Shown here in pieces: positions 39,040-47,588 of a DNA stretch of 64,000 nt. A program made the translations under genes and the position numbers. Numbering within the stretch: the stretch's first letter is position 1; every line of letters starts with the position of its first letter. This DNA comes from DASUPK01 sp963815665 (GTDB taxonomy: Bacteria; Actinomycetota; Thermoleophilia; Solirubrobacterales; 70-9). A model generated the notes under the pieces. It saw only the letters and a program-made list of their open reading frames with translations. It searched no databases and was not told where the DNA came from. The DNA is taken from positions 62,001 to 126,000 of the forward strand of contig CAWFHN010000011.1 of the NCBI GenBank assembly GCA_963815665.1, read 5' to 3'.

Positions 39040-40116
39040 ATGCCCCGCGCCCCGCACGGCCGCGCCACCAGCGTCGCGGTCGTCACCGTGCTTATCGCCC
39101 TGCTCAGCCTGGCCGCCCCGGGTGGCGCCCTAGCGAAGAAGAAGGCAGGACTGCCGCCGGTACACGTCCGCGGGACGGTCTACACGTTCGACGACCAGAC
39201 CCCTATAGCGGGCGCCTCCGTGCGGGTGGCCGAGCTCCCGAGCCAGAGCACGCAGGCGGGGCCGGACGGCAGCTACGACCTCCTTGTTCCCGACGGCACC
39301 AAGCTCACGCCCTACGCCGACGCCGCCGGCCACCACCGGATCTACCTGCAGACGTATGTCAGCCAGGGCAAGGACCTCGAGCGGGTCAACTTCCAGATGC
39401 CGACCGATGCGGCCTACAACGGGCTTGCGTTGATCCTCAAGGCACCGCGCGACTCGAACGACCAGCTCGTTGACTGCGCGGTCGTCTCCACCTTCAGCAG
39501 CGTCAATGTGCGCGACCTCAGCTTCAACGACTTCGTCGCCTACGGTGCCCACGGGGTCGCAGGGGCGACTGCCGGCGCTAGCCCGGCGCTGCCCAACCCC
39601 GTCTACTTCAACGAGTCGGTCATCCCCGACGCTTCGCGAACCGTCTCCTCGATCGACGGGGGCGTGGTCTGGCCCGTGGTGCCCGCCGGGGTCTACCGGT
39701 TCACGGCCCACCATCCATCGACCGGCTTCGCGCCGTTTCGCGCAACCTGCGAGCCCGGGCGGGTCGTCAACGCCAATCCGCCGCAGGGGTTCTACGAGCT
39801 CCGTCCCGGAGAGAAGGTGGACTCCTCCGTGGCCGCGTCACTCGTCTCCGTCCATTTCGACCTCAGCGGCGCCCAGGCTCGCCTGAAGGCGCGGGTCAAG
39901 GCCCGCGAGTACGTGGCCGTGAGCGGCGTGCTGCGACGCGGGAAGAAGGCCCTGGCCAACAGTCGCACCAAGGGCTATGCGCCCGGGAAGCGAACTCTGT
40001 CGTTCCTGATCGGCCACCGCCTGGCCGGGGAGCGGGTCACGGTGAAGCTGACGGTGGAGGACGGTCAGGGCAACGTGAGGACGCTGACCCGAAAGCTGCG
40101 GGTCCCCGCGCCCTGA
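39040..40116 (+). CDS. Secreted protein with carboxypeptidase-regulatory-like domain
   Basis: A 358-residue exported protein. A signal peptide (VAVVTVLIALLSLAAPGG, cut near ALA) is followed by the basic stretch AKKKAG and a beta-sandwich repeat like CarboxypepD_reg (VHVRGTVYTFDDQTPIAGAS ... GPDGSYDLLVPDG). The remainder, with two Cys (VDCAVVS and ATCEPG), is unassigned; the C-terminus is basic and beta-rich. AAGGAG (39027-39032) is a good Shine-Dalgarno, and TACGCT (38960-38965) may be the promoter. Function is unknown. Confidence 0.75.
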   Translation: MPRAPHGRATSVAVVTVLIALLSLAAPGGALAKKKAGLPPVHVRGTVYTFDDQTPIAGASVRVAELPSQSTQAGPDGSYDLLVPDGTKLTPYADAAGHHRIYLQTYVSQGKDLERVNFQMPTDAAYNGLALILKAPRDSNDQLVDCAVVSTFSSVNVRDLSFNDFVAYGAHGVAGATAGASPALPNPVYFNESVIPDASRTVSSIDGGVVWPVVPAGVYRFTAHHPSTGFAPFRATCEPGRVVNANPPQGFYELRPGEKVDSSVAASLVSVHFDLSGAQARLKARVKAREYVAVSGVLRRGKKALANSRTKGYAPGKRTLSFLIGHRLAGERVTVKLTVEDGQGNVRTLTRKLRVPAP

Positions 40117-40157
40117 TCGACTCCGGCGTCGACTACGGCGGCGCGTAGGATCGAGGC

Positions 40158-42806
40158 GTGCCCGCGACCAAGTCCAAGGCCGGCCCGAAGAAGGGCGCCA
40201 AGAAGCCGGACGGAGAGCTCTTCCTGATCGACGGCAACTCGCTCGCCTACCGGGCCTTCTTCGCCCTTCCGGAGTCGATCGCGACCCACGACGGGCGGCC
40301 CACCAATGCGATCTACGGGCTCGCCTCGATGTTCGCCAAGATGCTGATCGACTGCGATCCGGCGGCCGTGGTGGTCTGCTGGGACGCGGGCTGGTCCGGG
40401 CGGGAGGTCACCTACGAGCCCTACAAGTCCCAGCGCAAGCCGCGCCCAGACCTGCTGCGGGATCAGTGGCCCCACCTGATGCCTCTCGCCGATGCCTTCG
40501 GCTTCACCAACATCAAGGTGGAGGGCTTCGAGGCCGACGACGTGATCGCGACATTGGTCAAGCGAGCCCGCGAGCAGGACCTCCCGGTGATGGTCGTATC
40601 GGGCGACCGGGACGTCTATCAGCTGGTCGACGAAGGGGTCCGGGTGATGACCACCTCGCGCGGGGTGACCGACACCAAGATCTACGACCGGGAAGGTGTG
40701 GTCGAGCGCTACGGCGTCCCTCCCGAGCTGGTCACCGACCTGATCGGCCTGAAGGGAGACACCTCGGACAACATCCCAGGCGTCCCGGGGATCGGCGACA
40801 AGACCGCCGCCCAGCTGCTCCAGGAGTACGGGGACCTCGAGAGCGTCCTCGCCAACGTCGACAACATCTCCGGCGCGAAGCGCAAGGAGAACCTCACCAA
40901 GCACGCCGACGACGCCCGTGTCTCCAAGGAGCTCGCCACCGCGATCACGGACATCGATATCGAGCTCGACCTCGACGACCTGATGTCGAAGCGAATGGAC
41001 CGGAGCCGCCTGCGCGAGGTCGCCCGCGAGTTTGAGCTTCGGGTGATCCTGCAGCGCCTGGAGGAGGAGCTGGGTACGGACTTCGTCCCCGAGGGGAAGG
41101 CCGAGGAGGAGCTCGACGCCACCGCGAAGGAGGGGTCGATCGACGACCTGGCGAAGGGAGAGATCGCCCTGGCGATCGCCGAGGGAACCTGGTCGGGCTA
41201 CGACGGCAAGAACCTCGTCGAGGGCGAGTGCCCCGACCTGTCCGCCCTCGCCGAATCCCTCGACAAGCGGCAGCTGATCGGCCACGACCTGAAGAGCCTG
41301 GGCGGGGGCGCCCGGCACGGGGTGCTCGCAGCAGCCGGCCCTGACGGCCTGGACCTGCGGCACGACACGATGGTCGGCGCCTACCTGCTCGATCCGGCAC
41401 GCCGCACATACGACCTGGTCGACATCGCAGCCCAGCGCGGCCTCGCCGCCGCCGCGAAGGAATCGGACGGCGCCGACGGCGACCAGCTGGAGCTTGGGGA
41501 GGAGCCGCCGCCCGATCCCGCCGCGGAGGCCCGACTCGTCTGGGAGATCGCCCAGCTGCAGCGAAAGGGAATCAAGGAGGGCGGGCTGGAGAAGCTGATG
41601 GACGAGGTCGAGATGCCGCTGATCGAGATCTTGGCGGCGATGGAGCAGGTCGGAGTGCTCCTCGACCAGAAGCGCCTCGCCGACATCGGCGAGGGCTTCG
41701 AGCAGCGGATCGAGACCCTGCAGGCCGAGATCTTCGAGCTGGCTGGGCACGAGTTCACGATCGGCTCGCCGCAGCAGCTGGCGGAGGTCTTCTTCGACGA
41801 GCTCGGCCTCACCAAGAAGCGCCGAGGCAAGACGGGCTTCTCCACCGACGCCCGCGTGCTCTCCCAGATCCGCGAGGAGCACGAGATCGTCGCGAAGGTG
41901 GAGCAGTGGCGCGAGCTGACCAAGCTGAAGAGCACCTACCTCGATGCGCTGCCCGAGCTGATCGACCCGGACACCGGCCGCCTGCACACCACCTTCAACC
42001 AGACGGCGACGGCGACCGGCCGCCTCTCGAGCACCAACCCGAACCTGCAGAACATCCCGATCCGCACCGAGGAGGGCCGCCCGATCCGCTCCTGCTTCGT
42101 GGCGCCCCGAGGACACCGGCTGCTCTCGGCCGACTACAACCAGATCGAGCTCCGGATCCTCGCCCACATCGCCAGCGAGGAGGCGCTGCGGGAGATCTTC
42201 GCCCGCGGCGAGGACATCCACGCGGCCACCGCCGCGGAGGTGCTCGGCTCCGATCCGAAGAAGGTCACCCCCGGCGAGCGCTCCAAGGCGAAGATGGTCA
42301 ACTACGGCATCGCGTACGGCCTCTCCGCGTACGGCCTGGCCGACCGCCTCAACATCGAGCAGGAGGAGGCGGGGGCCTACATCGACCGGTACTTCGAGCG
42401 CTTCCCGGCGGTACAGCGCTACATCGTGGATACGGTCGAGTCAGCCAAGGAGCACGGCTACGTCAGCACTCTGCTCGGGCGCCGACGCCCGATCCCCGAG
42501 CTTCGCTCCGGCCGGCCGCAGGTGCGCGGCCAGGGCGAGCGGCTGGCGGTCAACATGCCGATCCAGGGAACCTCGGCCGACATCATCAAGATCGCGATGG
42601 TCGGCTGCCGGCGCGCCCTCGACGAGTCGGATCTGGACACCCGCCTCGTGCTGCAGATCCACGACGAGCTCCTCTTCGAGGGCCCCGCCGCCGAGATGGA
42701 TGCCGCTTCCGAGCTGGTCGAGCGTGAGATGTGCGGCGCCTTCGAGCTCGATCCGCCGCTGGCGGTGGACGTCGGCGTGGGCAAGGACTGGCTCTCAGCG
42801 AAGTAG
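40158..42806 (+). CDS. polA: DNA polymerase I
   Basis: An 882-residue repair and Okazaki-fragment polymerase. The 5' nuclease domain (LFLIDGNSLAYRAFFALPES, GDRDVYQLV, GLKGDTSDNIPGVPGIGDKT) is complete. The middle 3'-5' exonuclease-like domain lacks the DxE motif and other metal carboxylates (IALAIAEGTWSGYDGKNL), so proofreading is predicted absent. Polymerase motifs A (SADYNQIELRILAHIA), B (RSKAKMVNYGIAYGLS) and C (LQIHDELLFE) are intact. GTG 40158 lies six bases after TAGGAT (40146-40151). Confidence 0.97.
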   Translation: MPATKSKAGPKKGAKKPDGELFLIDGNSLAYRAFFALPESIATHDGRPTNAIYGLASMFAKMLIDCDPAAVVVCWDAGWSGREVTYEPYKSQRKPRPDLLRDQWPHLMPLADAFGFTNIKVEGFEADDVIATLVKRAREQDLPVMVVSGDRDVYQLVDEGVRVMTTSRGVTDTKIYDREGVVERYGVPPELVTDLIGLKGDTSDNIPGVPGIGDKTAAQLLQEYGDLESVLANVDNISGAKRKENLTKHADDARVSKELATAITDIDIELDLDDLMSKRMDRSRLREVAREFELRVILQRLEEELGTDFVPEGKAEEELDATAKEGSIDDLAKGEIALAIAEGTWSGYDGKNLVEGECPDLSALAESLDKRQLIGHDLKSLGGGARHGVLAAAGPDGLDLRHDTMVGAYLLDPARRTYDLVDIAAQRGLAAAAKESDGADGDQLELGEEPPPDPAAEARLVWEIAQLQRKGIKEGGLEKLMDEVEMPLIEILAAMEQVGVLLDQKRLADIGEGFEQRIETLQAEIFELAGHEFTIGSPQQLAEVFFDELGLTKKRRGKTGFSTDARVLSQIREEHEIVAKVEQWRELTKLKSTYLDALPELIDPDTGRLHTTFNQTATATGRLSSTNPNLQNIPIRTEEGRPIRSCFVAPRGHRLLSADYNQIELRILAHIASEEALREIFARGEDIHAATAAEVLGSDPKKVTPGERSKAKMVNYGIAYGLSAYGLADRLNIEQEEAGAYIDRYFERFPAVQRYIVDTVESAKEHGYVSTLLGRRRPIPELRSGRPQVRGQGERLAVNMPIQGTSADIIKIAMVGCRRALDESDLDTRLVLQIHDELLFEGPAAEMDAASELVEREMCGAFELDPPLAVDVGVGKDWLSAK

Positions 42807-42845
42807 GCGGTCGCATCGACACCTGAGATTGGGGAAGATCACGCG

Positions 42846-43283
42846 ATGGACAGGGGCTTCGCCGTCTTGATCATGGCCCTCGTCGGGGGCTGCATCGCGC
42901 TGCAGGCTCCGATCAACGCCGGGCTGGGCAAGTCGACCGGCAGCTTCGCCGCCGCGACGATCTCCTTCGCGGTGGGGACCCTGTTGCTGGGCGCGATCGT
43001 GACGCTCAGCGGCAAGGCCGGGGGCATCGGCGAGGTGGCCCACGTCCAGTGGTACTACCTGCTCGGGGGCGCCCTCGGCGCGGCCTACGTCTTCTCGGCG
43101 CTGGTCCTGATCAGCCAGATCGGCGCCGGCGCGGTCGCGGCGGCAACCGTCACGGGCCAGCTGACAACCTCCGTGGTGCTGGACCGGATCGGCTTCCTCG
43201 GACTCGACCAGCAGCCGCTGACGGCGAGCCGGGTAGCCGGGGTCGGCATGCTCCTGGCCGGGACCTACCTGATCGTGCGCTGA
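42846..43283 (+). CDS. DMT superfamily transporter, DUF606 (YdcZ-like)
   Basis: A 145-residue membrane protein with about five helices. GGCIALQAPINAGLGKSTGS and ISFAVGTLLLGAIVTL are the family signature, and GQLTTSVVLDRIGFLGLDQQ is characteristic of the DUF606 half-transporters. The substrate is unknown. It begins 39 bp after polA with no clear Shine-Dalgarno. Confidence 0.9.
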   Translation: MDRGFAVLIMALVGGCIALQAPINAGLGKSTGSFAAATISFAVGTLLLGAIVTLSGKAGGIGEVAHVQWYYLLGGALGAAYVFSALVLISQIGAGAVAAATVTGQLTTSVVLDRIGFLGLDQQPLTASRVAGVGMLLAGTYLIVR

Positions 43284-43358
43284 CCAGTCCGGGTTTGCCG
43301 GGACGTGGATGGCGGGTATTGCTTGTGACGAGCGGTACATCCCCATGGAGGTGATGCG

Positions 43359-43598
43359 ATGAGTGGCCTGCTCAACTTCCTTTGGGCCCTGTGCGTCGGT
43401 GCGGTGGCGCTCTTCGCCTTCTTCGTCGTCATGGGCGGGTTCTCGCCGGGCGACGTCCTCTGGCTGACGCTGATCGTCGCGGTCCTCGCGGCCGTGTTCG
43501 TGATCCACCAGTTGCGCGTGACCCACGAGCTCCACGAGCACCGAGGCGATTCGATGACCCGAGAGGTGCAGCGGATCCGAGAGCGGCGAGGCTTCTAG
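43359..43598 (+). CDS. Small two-helix membrane protein
   Basis: A 79-residue protein with two hydrophobic helices (LLNFLWALCVGAVALFAFFV and DVLWLTLIVAVLAAVFVIH) and a charged cytoplasmic tail (RVTHELHEHRGDSMTREVQR). No family is recognised. It is clearly real: the start is preceded by GGAGGTGAT, a perfect anti-SD complement. The stop is one base before the second structured-repeat copy. Confidence 0.75.
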   Translation: MSGLLNFLWALCVGAVALFAFFVVMGGFSPGDVLWLTLIVAVLAAVFVIHQLRVTHELHEHRGDSMTREVQRIRERRGF

Positions 43599-43599
43599 G

Positions 43600-43697
43600 T
43601 AGCGGCCACCAGGCCGCTGTACTCAGGAGCGGAGGGCGGAGCCCGCAGCGACTTGGGATGGGCGGCCGCTTGTGGCCGCGATTTGATGGCGAAGCCG
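43600..43697. repeat. Structured dispersed repeat, copy B
   Basis: The partner of copy A. Outer stem 43602-43609 with 43672-43679, second stem 43612-43617 with 43662-43667, inner hairpin GGGC-GGA-GCCC (43634-43644) extended by pair 43632-43646. Compared with A, pairs 43605-43676, 43636-43642 and 43632-43646 are G-C where A has C-G. The tail GATTTGATGGCGAAGCCG is shared. The minus strand of 43626-43697 encodes the last ~24 residues of the FAD oxidoreductase. Confidence 0.85.
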
Positions 43698-44795
43698 TGG
43701 ACCGGAACCGTTCGCAAACTCCGGCGGTGCGATCCGCAGGTAATGCCCGAAGGCCCAGTCGACGAAGCGCTTGCGGCCGCAGGCGCGGATCACAGCGCGC
43801 TGCACGCGGGCCGAGAGCTTCGGGAGCAGCTTCTGGGCGCGGAGCATCCAGCGGAACTTCCACTCGTGGGCGTCCACGAACTCGGCGTAGTTGCGCAGGG
43901 CCGCCTCGCGGTCCCGCTCGCCGGCGACGACCGCCCGCAGCTCGTCCCCGAGCATGATCCCGAAGTAGAAGGCGGTCCTGATCCCCTCGGCCGTCAGCGG
44001 GATGCAGTGGCCGGCCGAGTCGCCGACGAAGAAGATGCCGTCCTCGGTGCCGGGGCGGAGCTTGTGGGGGATCCAGTTGCCCTGGTAGCGGACGGCGGGG
44101 CGCTCGAGATCGTCGGCGAGCAGGACCGTCGTGTCCTTGACGTGGAAGCGCGGGTCGAAGGAGCCGACGCCGATCCGCTGCTCGTCGCTGGCCGGGAAGC
44201 TCCAGCCGTATCCGGCGGGGACGTAGCGGCGGTCGATCCAGACCTCCAGGTCGTCCCCGCCGCCATGCGGATGGACCTCGAGCCCGCGTGAGAGCGGTGC
44301 GTCGGGCGGCTGGTAGCCCCCATCGGAGGCGAGGATCCGGCGCCAGCCGAGCGCGTCGACGATCAGCGGCGCGGAGACGTCACCGCGGTCCGTGTGGACC
44401 GTCTCGCCGGTGCGCCCGTTGACCTTGGCGGTCTCGAAGCGGGCATCCGACTGCTCCCAGAGCAGCCGGCAGAGCTCGCGGTAGTCGAAGGTGGAGAAGG
44501 TCCAGGGGAGCTCGTAGCGCGAGGTGCCGCTCGGGGTGTGGAGCACGAGCTCGGCGAACTCCTGCCTGGCGGACGCCTCGAGGCCCATCGTCTCGAGCCA
44601 TGCGGTCGGGACGCCGCAGGCGGAGGTCTGGCGCTCCCCGATCTCGTAGCGATCGAGCACCAGGACCTTCGCCCCTGACCCGGCCAGCTGCCGTGCCACG
44701 GTCAGGCCCGCGAAGCTTGCCCCGCAGACGATCACGTCGTGGTTCCCGCTCAGCGGAGTGCGCTCTTCGCCGCGCTTGGTCTGGCGCTTGGGCAT
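43623..44795 (-). CDS. FAD-dependent oxidoreductase, geranylgeranyl-reductase-like
   Basis: A 390-residue flavoprotein. The FAD loop is VIVCGASFAGLTVARQLAGS followed by VLVLDRYEIGERQTSACG, and the second FAD contact is GIFFVGDSAGHCIPLTAEGI. The architecture matches the geranylgeranyl-reductase/phenol hydroxylase group, which often saturates isoprenoid chains. ATG 44795 (MPKRQTKR) follows TACCTT (44809-44804) by eight bases. The last ~24 residues (LRHQIAATSGRPSQVAAG...) are encoded by structured repeat copy B and are not part of the family, suggesting the repeat removed the native stop. Confidence 0.85.
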   Translation of the reverse strand: MPKRQTKRGEERTPLSGNHDVIVCGASFAGLTVARQLAGSGAKVLVLDRYEIGERQTSACGVPTAWLETMGLEASARQEFAELVLHTPSGTSRYELPWTFSTFDYRELCRLLWEQSDARFETAKVNGRTGETVHTDRGDVSAPLIVDALGWRRILASDGGYQPPDAPLSRGLEVHPHGGGDDLEVWIDRRYVPAGYGWSFPASDEQRIGVGSFDPRFHVKDTTVLLADDLERPAVRYQGNWIPHKLRPGTEDGIFFVGDSAGHCIPLTAEGIRTAFYFGIMLGDELRAVVAGERDREAALRNYAEFVDAHEWKFRWMLRAQKLLPKLSARVQRAVIRACGRKRFVDWAFGHYLRIAPPEFANGSGPRLRHQIAATSGRPSQVAAGSALRS

Positions 44796-44878
44796 CCCTC
44801 GCAAAGGTAGTGGAAGGCCGGGCGTTCCCGGTTCGGCGGACCCGTGCGTCAGGCATGTGTCTGCCACACTGTGCGGCC

Positions 44879-46324
44879 GTGCCCGAGATGGACACAACCA
44901 CCGCAACCGAGCAGCAAACGCAGCCCGAGACCGAGCAGCCGGCCAGCACCGGCAACGGCGCGGCGAGCACGGACGACTTCCTGATCGAGGTCGACGGCAA
45001 GCTCATTCCGAACTACGACGCGACCATCCACCCCTTCAGCGAAGGGGACGTGGTGAATGGCAAGGTCGTGCGCATCGACCAGGACGAGGTCCTCGTCGAC
45101 ATCGGCTACAAGTCGGAAGGGGTCATCCCCTCCAACGAGCTCTCGATCCGCAAGTCGGTCGATCCCTCGGAGGAGGTCGAGCTGGGCGAGGAGGTCGACG
45201 CCCTGGTTCTCACCAAGGAGGACCAGGAGGGACGTCTCATCCTCTCCAAGAAGCGCGCCCGCTTCGAGAAGGCCTGGCGCCGGATCGAGCAGGCGGCGGA
45301 CTCCGGCGAGGCGGTGCCGGGAACCGTGATCGAGGTGGTCAAGGGCGGCCTGATCCTCGACCTCGGGGTGCGCGGCTTCCTGCCGGCCTCCCTCGTCGAC
45401 ATCCGCAGAGTCCAGAACCTCGACGAGTTCATGGGACAGACCCTCGAGGCGAAGGTGATCGAGCTCAACCGCTCCCGCAACAACGTCGTCCTCTCCCGCC
45501 GCGCGGTCCTCGAGGAGGAGCGCAAGGAGGTCCGCGAGCAGATCCTGGGCAAGCTCGAGCCCGGAGAGGTGGTGGAGGGCAAGATCTCCAACATCGTCGA
45601 CTTCGGCGCCTTCGTCGACCTCGAGGGCATCGACGGCCTGATCCACATCTCCGAGCTCTCGTGGAGCCATGTCAACCACCCGTCGGAGGTCGTCTCGATC
45701 GGCGACACGGTGACGGTCAAGGTGCTCGACATCGACAAGGACCGGCAGCGCATTTCCCTGGGCCTCAAGCAGACACAGGAGGACCCGTGGCAGAAGGTGC
45801 TCAACGAGTACAAGGAGGGCGACGTCGTCGACGGCAAGGTCACCAAGATCGTCGCCTTCGGTGCCTTCGTCCAGATCCTGCCGGGGGTCGAGGGCCTGGT
45901 CCACATCTCAGAGCTTGCGCAGCACCATGTCGAGAGCCCCGCCGAGGTCGTGCGCCCGGGCGACGAGCTGCAGGTGAAGATCCTCGAGGTCGACGACTCG
46001 CGCCGCCGCCTCTCGCTGAGCGTGAAGCGGGTCGAGGGGCAGGAGCTCCCCACCCGCGAGGTGAGCGACGACGTCGTCATCGAAGACGCGGAGCCGCCCG
46101 AGGACCTGGCGCCGGCGACCGACGAGGAGGCCGCGCCCGAGGTGGCGCCAGAGGCCGAGGTTGCGCCCGAGGCCCCGCCGGAGGAGGCCCCGCCGGAAGA
46201 GGTCACGCCGGAGGAGGTCACCCCGGACGAGGCGCCCGCCGAGGCCCCGCCAGAGGACCCTCCCGCGGAGGAGCCCCCAGCGGAGGAGCCTGCCGCCGAG
46301 GAGCCTCCACCCGGGCAGGATTGA
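44879..46324 (+). CDS. rpsA: 30S ribosomal protein S1
   Basis: A 481-residue S1 protein that delivers mRNA to the ribosome. Four S1 domains are visible: GDVVNGKVVRIDQDEVLVDI, GTVIEVVKGGLILDLGVRGF, GKISNIVDFGAFVDLEGIDG and GKVTKIVAFGAFVQILPGVE. The last ~75 residues are an acidic Pro/Glu/Ala low-complexity tail (EEAPPEEVTPEEVTPDEA). GTG 44879 fits the spacing from CACACT (44865-44870); ATG 44888 is the alternative. It is divergent from the FAD gene, and its stop overlaps the coaE TTG. Confidence 0.95.
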   Translation: MPEMDTTTATEQQTQPETEQPASTGNGAASTDDFLIEVDGKLIPNYDATIHPFSEGDVVNGKVVRIDQDEVLVDIGYKSEGVIPSNELSIRKSVDPSEEVELGEEVDALVLTKEDQEGRLILSKKRARFEKAWRRIEQAADSGEAVPGTVIEVVKGGLILDLGVRGFLPASLVDIRRVQNLDEFMGQTLEAKVIELNRSRNNVVLSRRAVLEEERKEVREQILGKLEPGEVVEGKISNIVDFGAFVDLEGIDGLIHISELSWSHVNHPSEVVSIGDTVTVKVLDIDKDRQRISLGLKQTQEDPWQKVLNEYKEGDVVDGKVTKIVAFGAFVQILPGVEGLVHISELAQHHVESPAEVVRPGDELQVKILEVDDSRRRLSLSVKRVEGQELPTREVSDDVVIEDAEPPEDLAPATDEEAAPEVAPEAEVAPEAPPEEAPPEEVTPEEVTPDEAPAEAPPEDPPAEEPPAEEPAAEEPPPGQD

Positions 46325-46911
46325 CCCGCTTCGTCGGCCTCACCGGGGGCATCGGGGCGGGGAAGTCGGAGGCGTTGGCCGCATTCGAGCGGCATGGCGC
46401 CGCGACGCTGTCGACCGACCGCGTGGCGCATGACATCCTCGATGACGAGCAGGTGAGGGCGGCGGTGATCGAGCGCTGGGGTGAGGCGATCGCTCCCGAC
46501 GGCAGCGTGGACCGCAACAAGGTCGGCGAGATCGTCTTCGGGGACCGGGACGAGCTCGCCTGGCTCGAGAGCGTCACTCATCCGCGGGTGGGAGCGCACG
46601 TGCTGGAATGGCGGCAGAGCCTCGGTCCCGAGGTCGAGATTGCGGTGGTCGAGGTTCCTCTGCTCTTCGAGGCCGCAATGGAGGACTCCTTCGACGCGAC
46701 CCTGGCCGTCGTCGCCGGCGACGAGACCCGGAACGCGCGCCTGCGCGAGCGCGGCCAGCCGGGCCTGGAGGGGCGGGAGGAGCGCCAGCTCGACCAGGAG
46801 GAGAAGACGCGCCGTGCCGACCACGTCATCCGCAACGATTCCTCCCTCCAGGAGTTGGATAGAGAGGTGGAAGAGCTGATCGCCGAATTGAGCTCCAGGG
46901 AGAGCGAATGA
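46321..46911 (+). CDS. coaE: Dephospho-CoA kinase
   Basis: A 196-residue kinase for the last step of coenzyme A synthesis. The Walker A loop is GLTGGIGAGKSEALAAF; STDRVAHDILDDEQVRAAVI and VEVPLLFEAAMEDSFD are family signatures, with RRADHVIRNDSSLQELDREV at the end. A TTG start at 46321 overlaps the rpsA TGA. It ends with ATGA shared with the next gene, so rpsA-coaE-transglycosylase-protease are translationally coupled. Confidence 0.95.
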   Translation: MTRFVGLTGGIGAGKSEALAAFERHGAATLSTDRVAHDILDDEQVRAAVIERWGEAIAPDGSVDRNKVGEIVFGDRDELAWLESVTHPRVGAHVLEWRQSLGPEVEIAVVEVPLLFEAAMEDSFDATLAVVAGDETRNARLRERGQPGLEGREERQLDQEEKTRRADHVIRNDSSLQELDREVEELIAELSSRESE

Positions 46912-47588
46912 GCCCGAGCACGTCGGTGCGCTCCGCGCGCGCCGGCTCGAGGCGCAGCGGCACGCGCTCGAAGGGCCGCAGGCCGACCCAGACGAAGGCC
47001 CGCTGGCGATCCCAGCGCAGGCGCCGCACGACGGTGATCGGCGGGACGCTGATCGTCGTGGCCCTCGGCGGCTTCCTCCTCGTCAACAGCGACCGCTTCC
47101 AGCGCACGCTCGAGGAGGTCACTCTGCCGCTGCAGCACGAGGACATCATTCGCCAGCAGGCCGCGCAGAAGGACGTGCCGGCGGATCTGATCGCGGCCGT
47201 GATCTATTCCGAGTCCCGTTTCCGGGATCAGACCTCTCACGCGGGAGCGCGCGGCCTGATGCAGATCACGCCGAGCACGGCAAAGGTGATCGAGGGCCTG
47301 AGCGGCGGGCAGACATTCAAGTTCGACGACCTCTCCGACCCCGACATCAACATCCGCTACGGGACCTTCTACCTCCGTTATCTGATCCAGAAGTTCGGCG
47401 ACAACGAGATCGCGGCGCTGGCCGCCTACAACGCCGGCGAGACGAACGTCTCCGCCTGGGGCGGTTCGCGCCTGAGCCTCGACGACATCCCGTTCCCCGA
47501 GACCCGCGACTACGTGGAGAATGTGCTCGAGAAGCGAGACGAGTACGCGCGGCACTACCGTCACGAGCTCGGGCTTGATCGACAATGA
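46908..47588 (+). CDS. Membrane-anchored lytic transglycosylase (SLT domain)
   Basis: A 226-residue peptidoglycan-cleaving enzyme. A basic N-terminus and one anchor helix (TVIGGTLIVVALGGFLLVNS) precede the SLT domain: IAAVIYSESRFRDQTSHAGA with catalytic Glu, then RGLMQITPSTAKVIEGLSGG and AALAAYNAGETNVSAWGG. The start and stop overlap both neighbours by four bases. The 50-residue Arg-rich N-terminus (RSARAGSRRSGTRSKGRRPT) is unusually basic. Confidence 0.92.
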   Translation: MSPSTSVRSARAGSRRSGTRSKGRRPTQTKARWRSQRRRRTTVIGGTLIVVALGGFLLVNSDRFQRTLEEVTLPLQHEDIIRQQAAQKDVPADLIAAVIYSESRFRDQTSHAGARGLMQITPSTAKVIEGLSGGQTFKFDDLSDPDINIRYGTFYLRYLIQKFGDNEIAALAAYNAGETNVSAWGGSRLSLDDIPFPETRDYVENVLEKRDEYARHYRHELGLDRQ

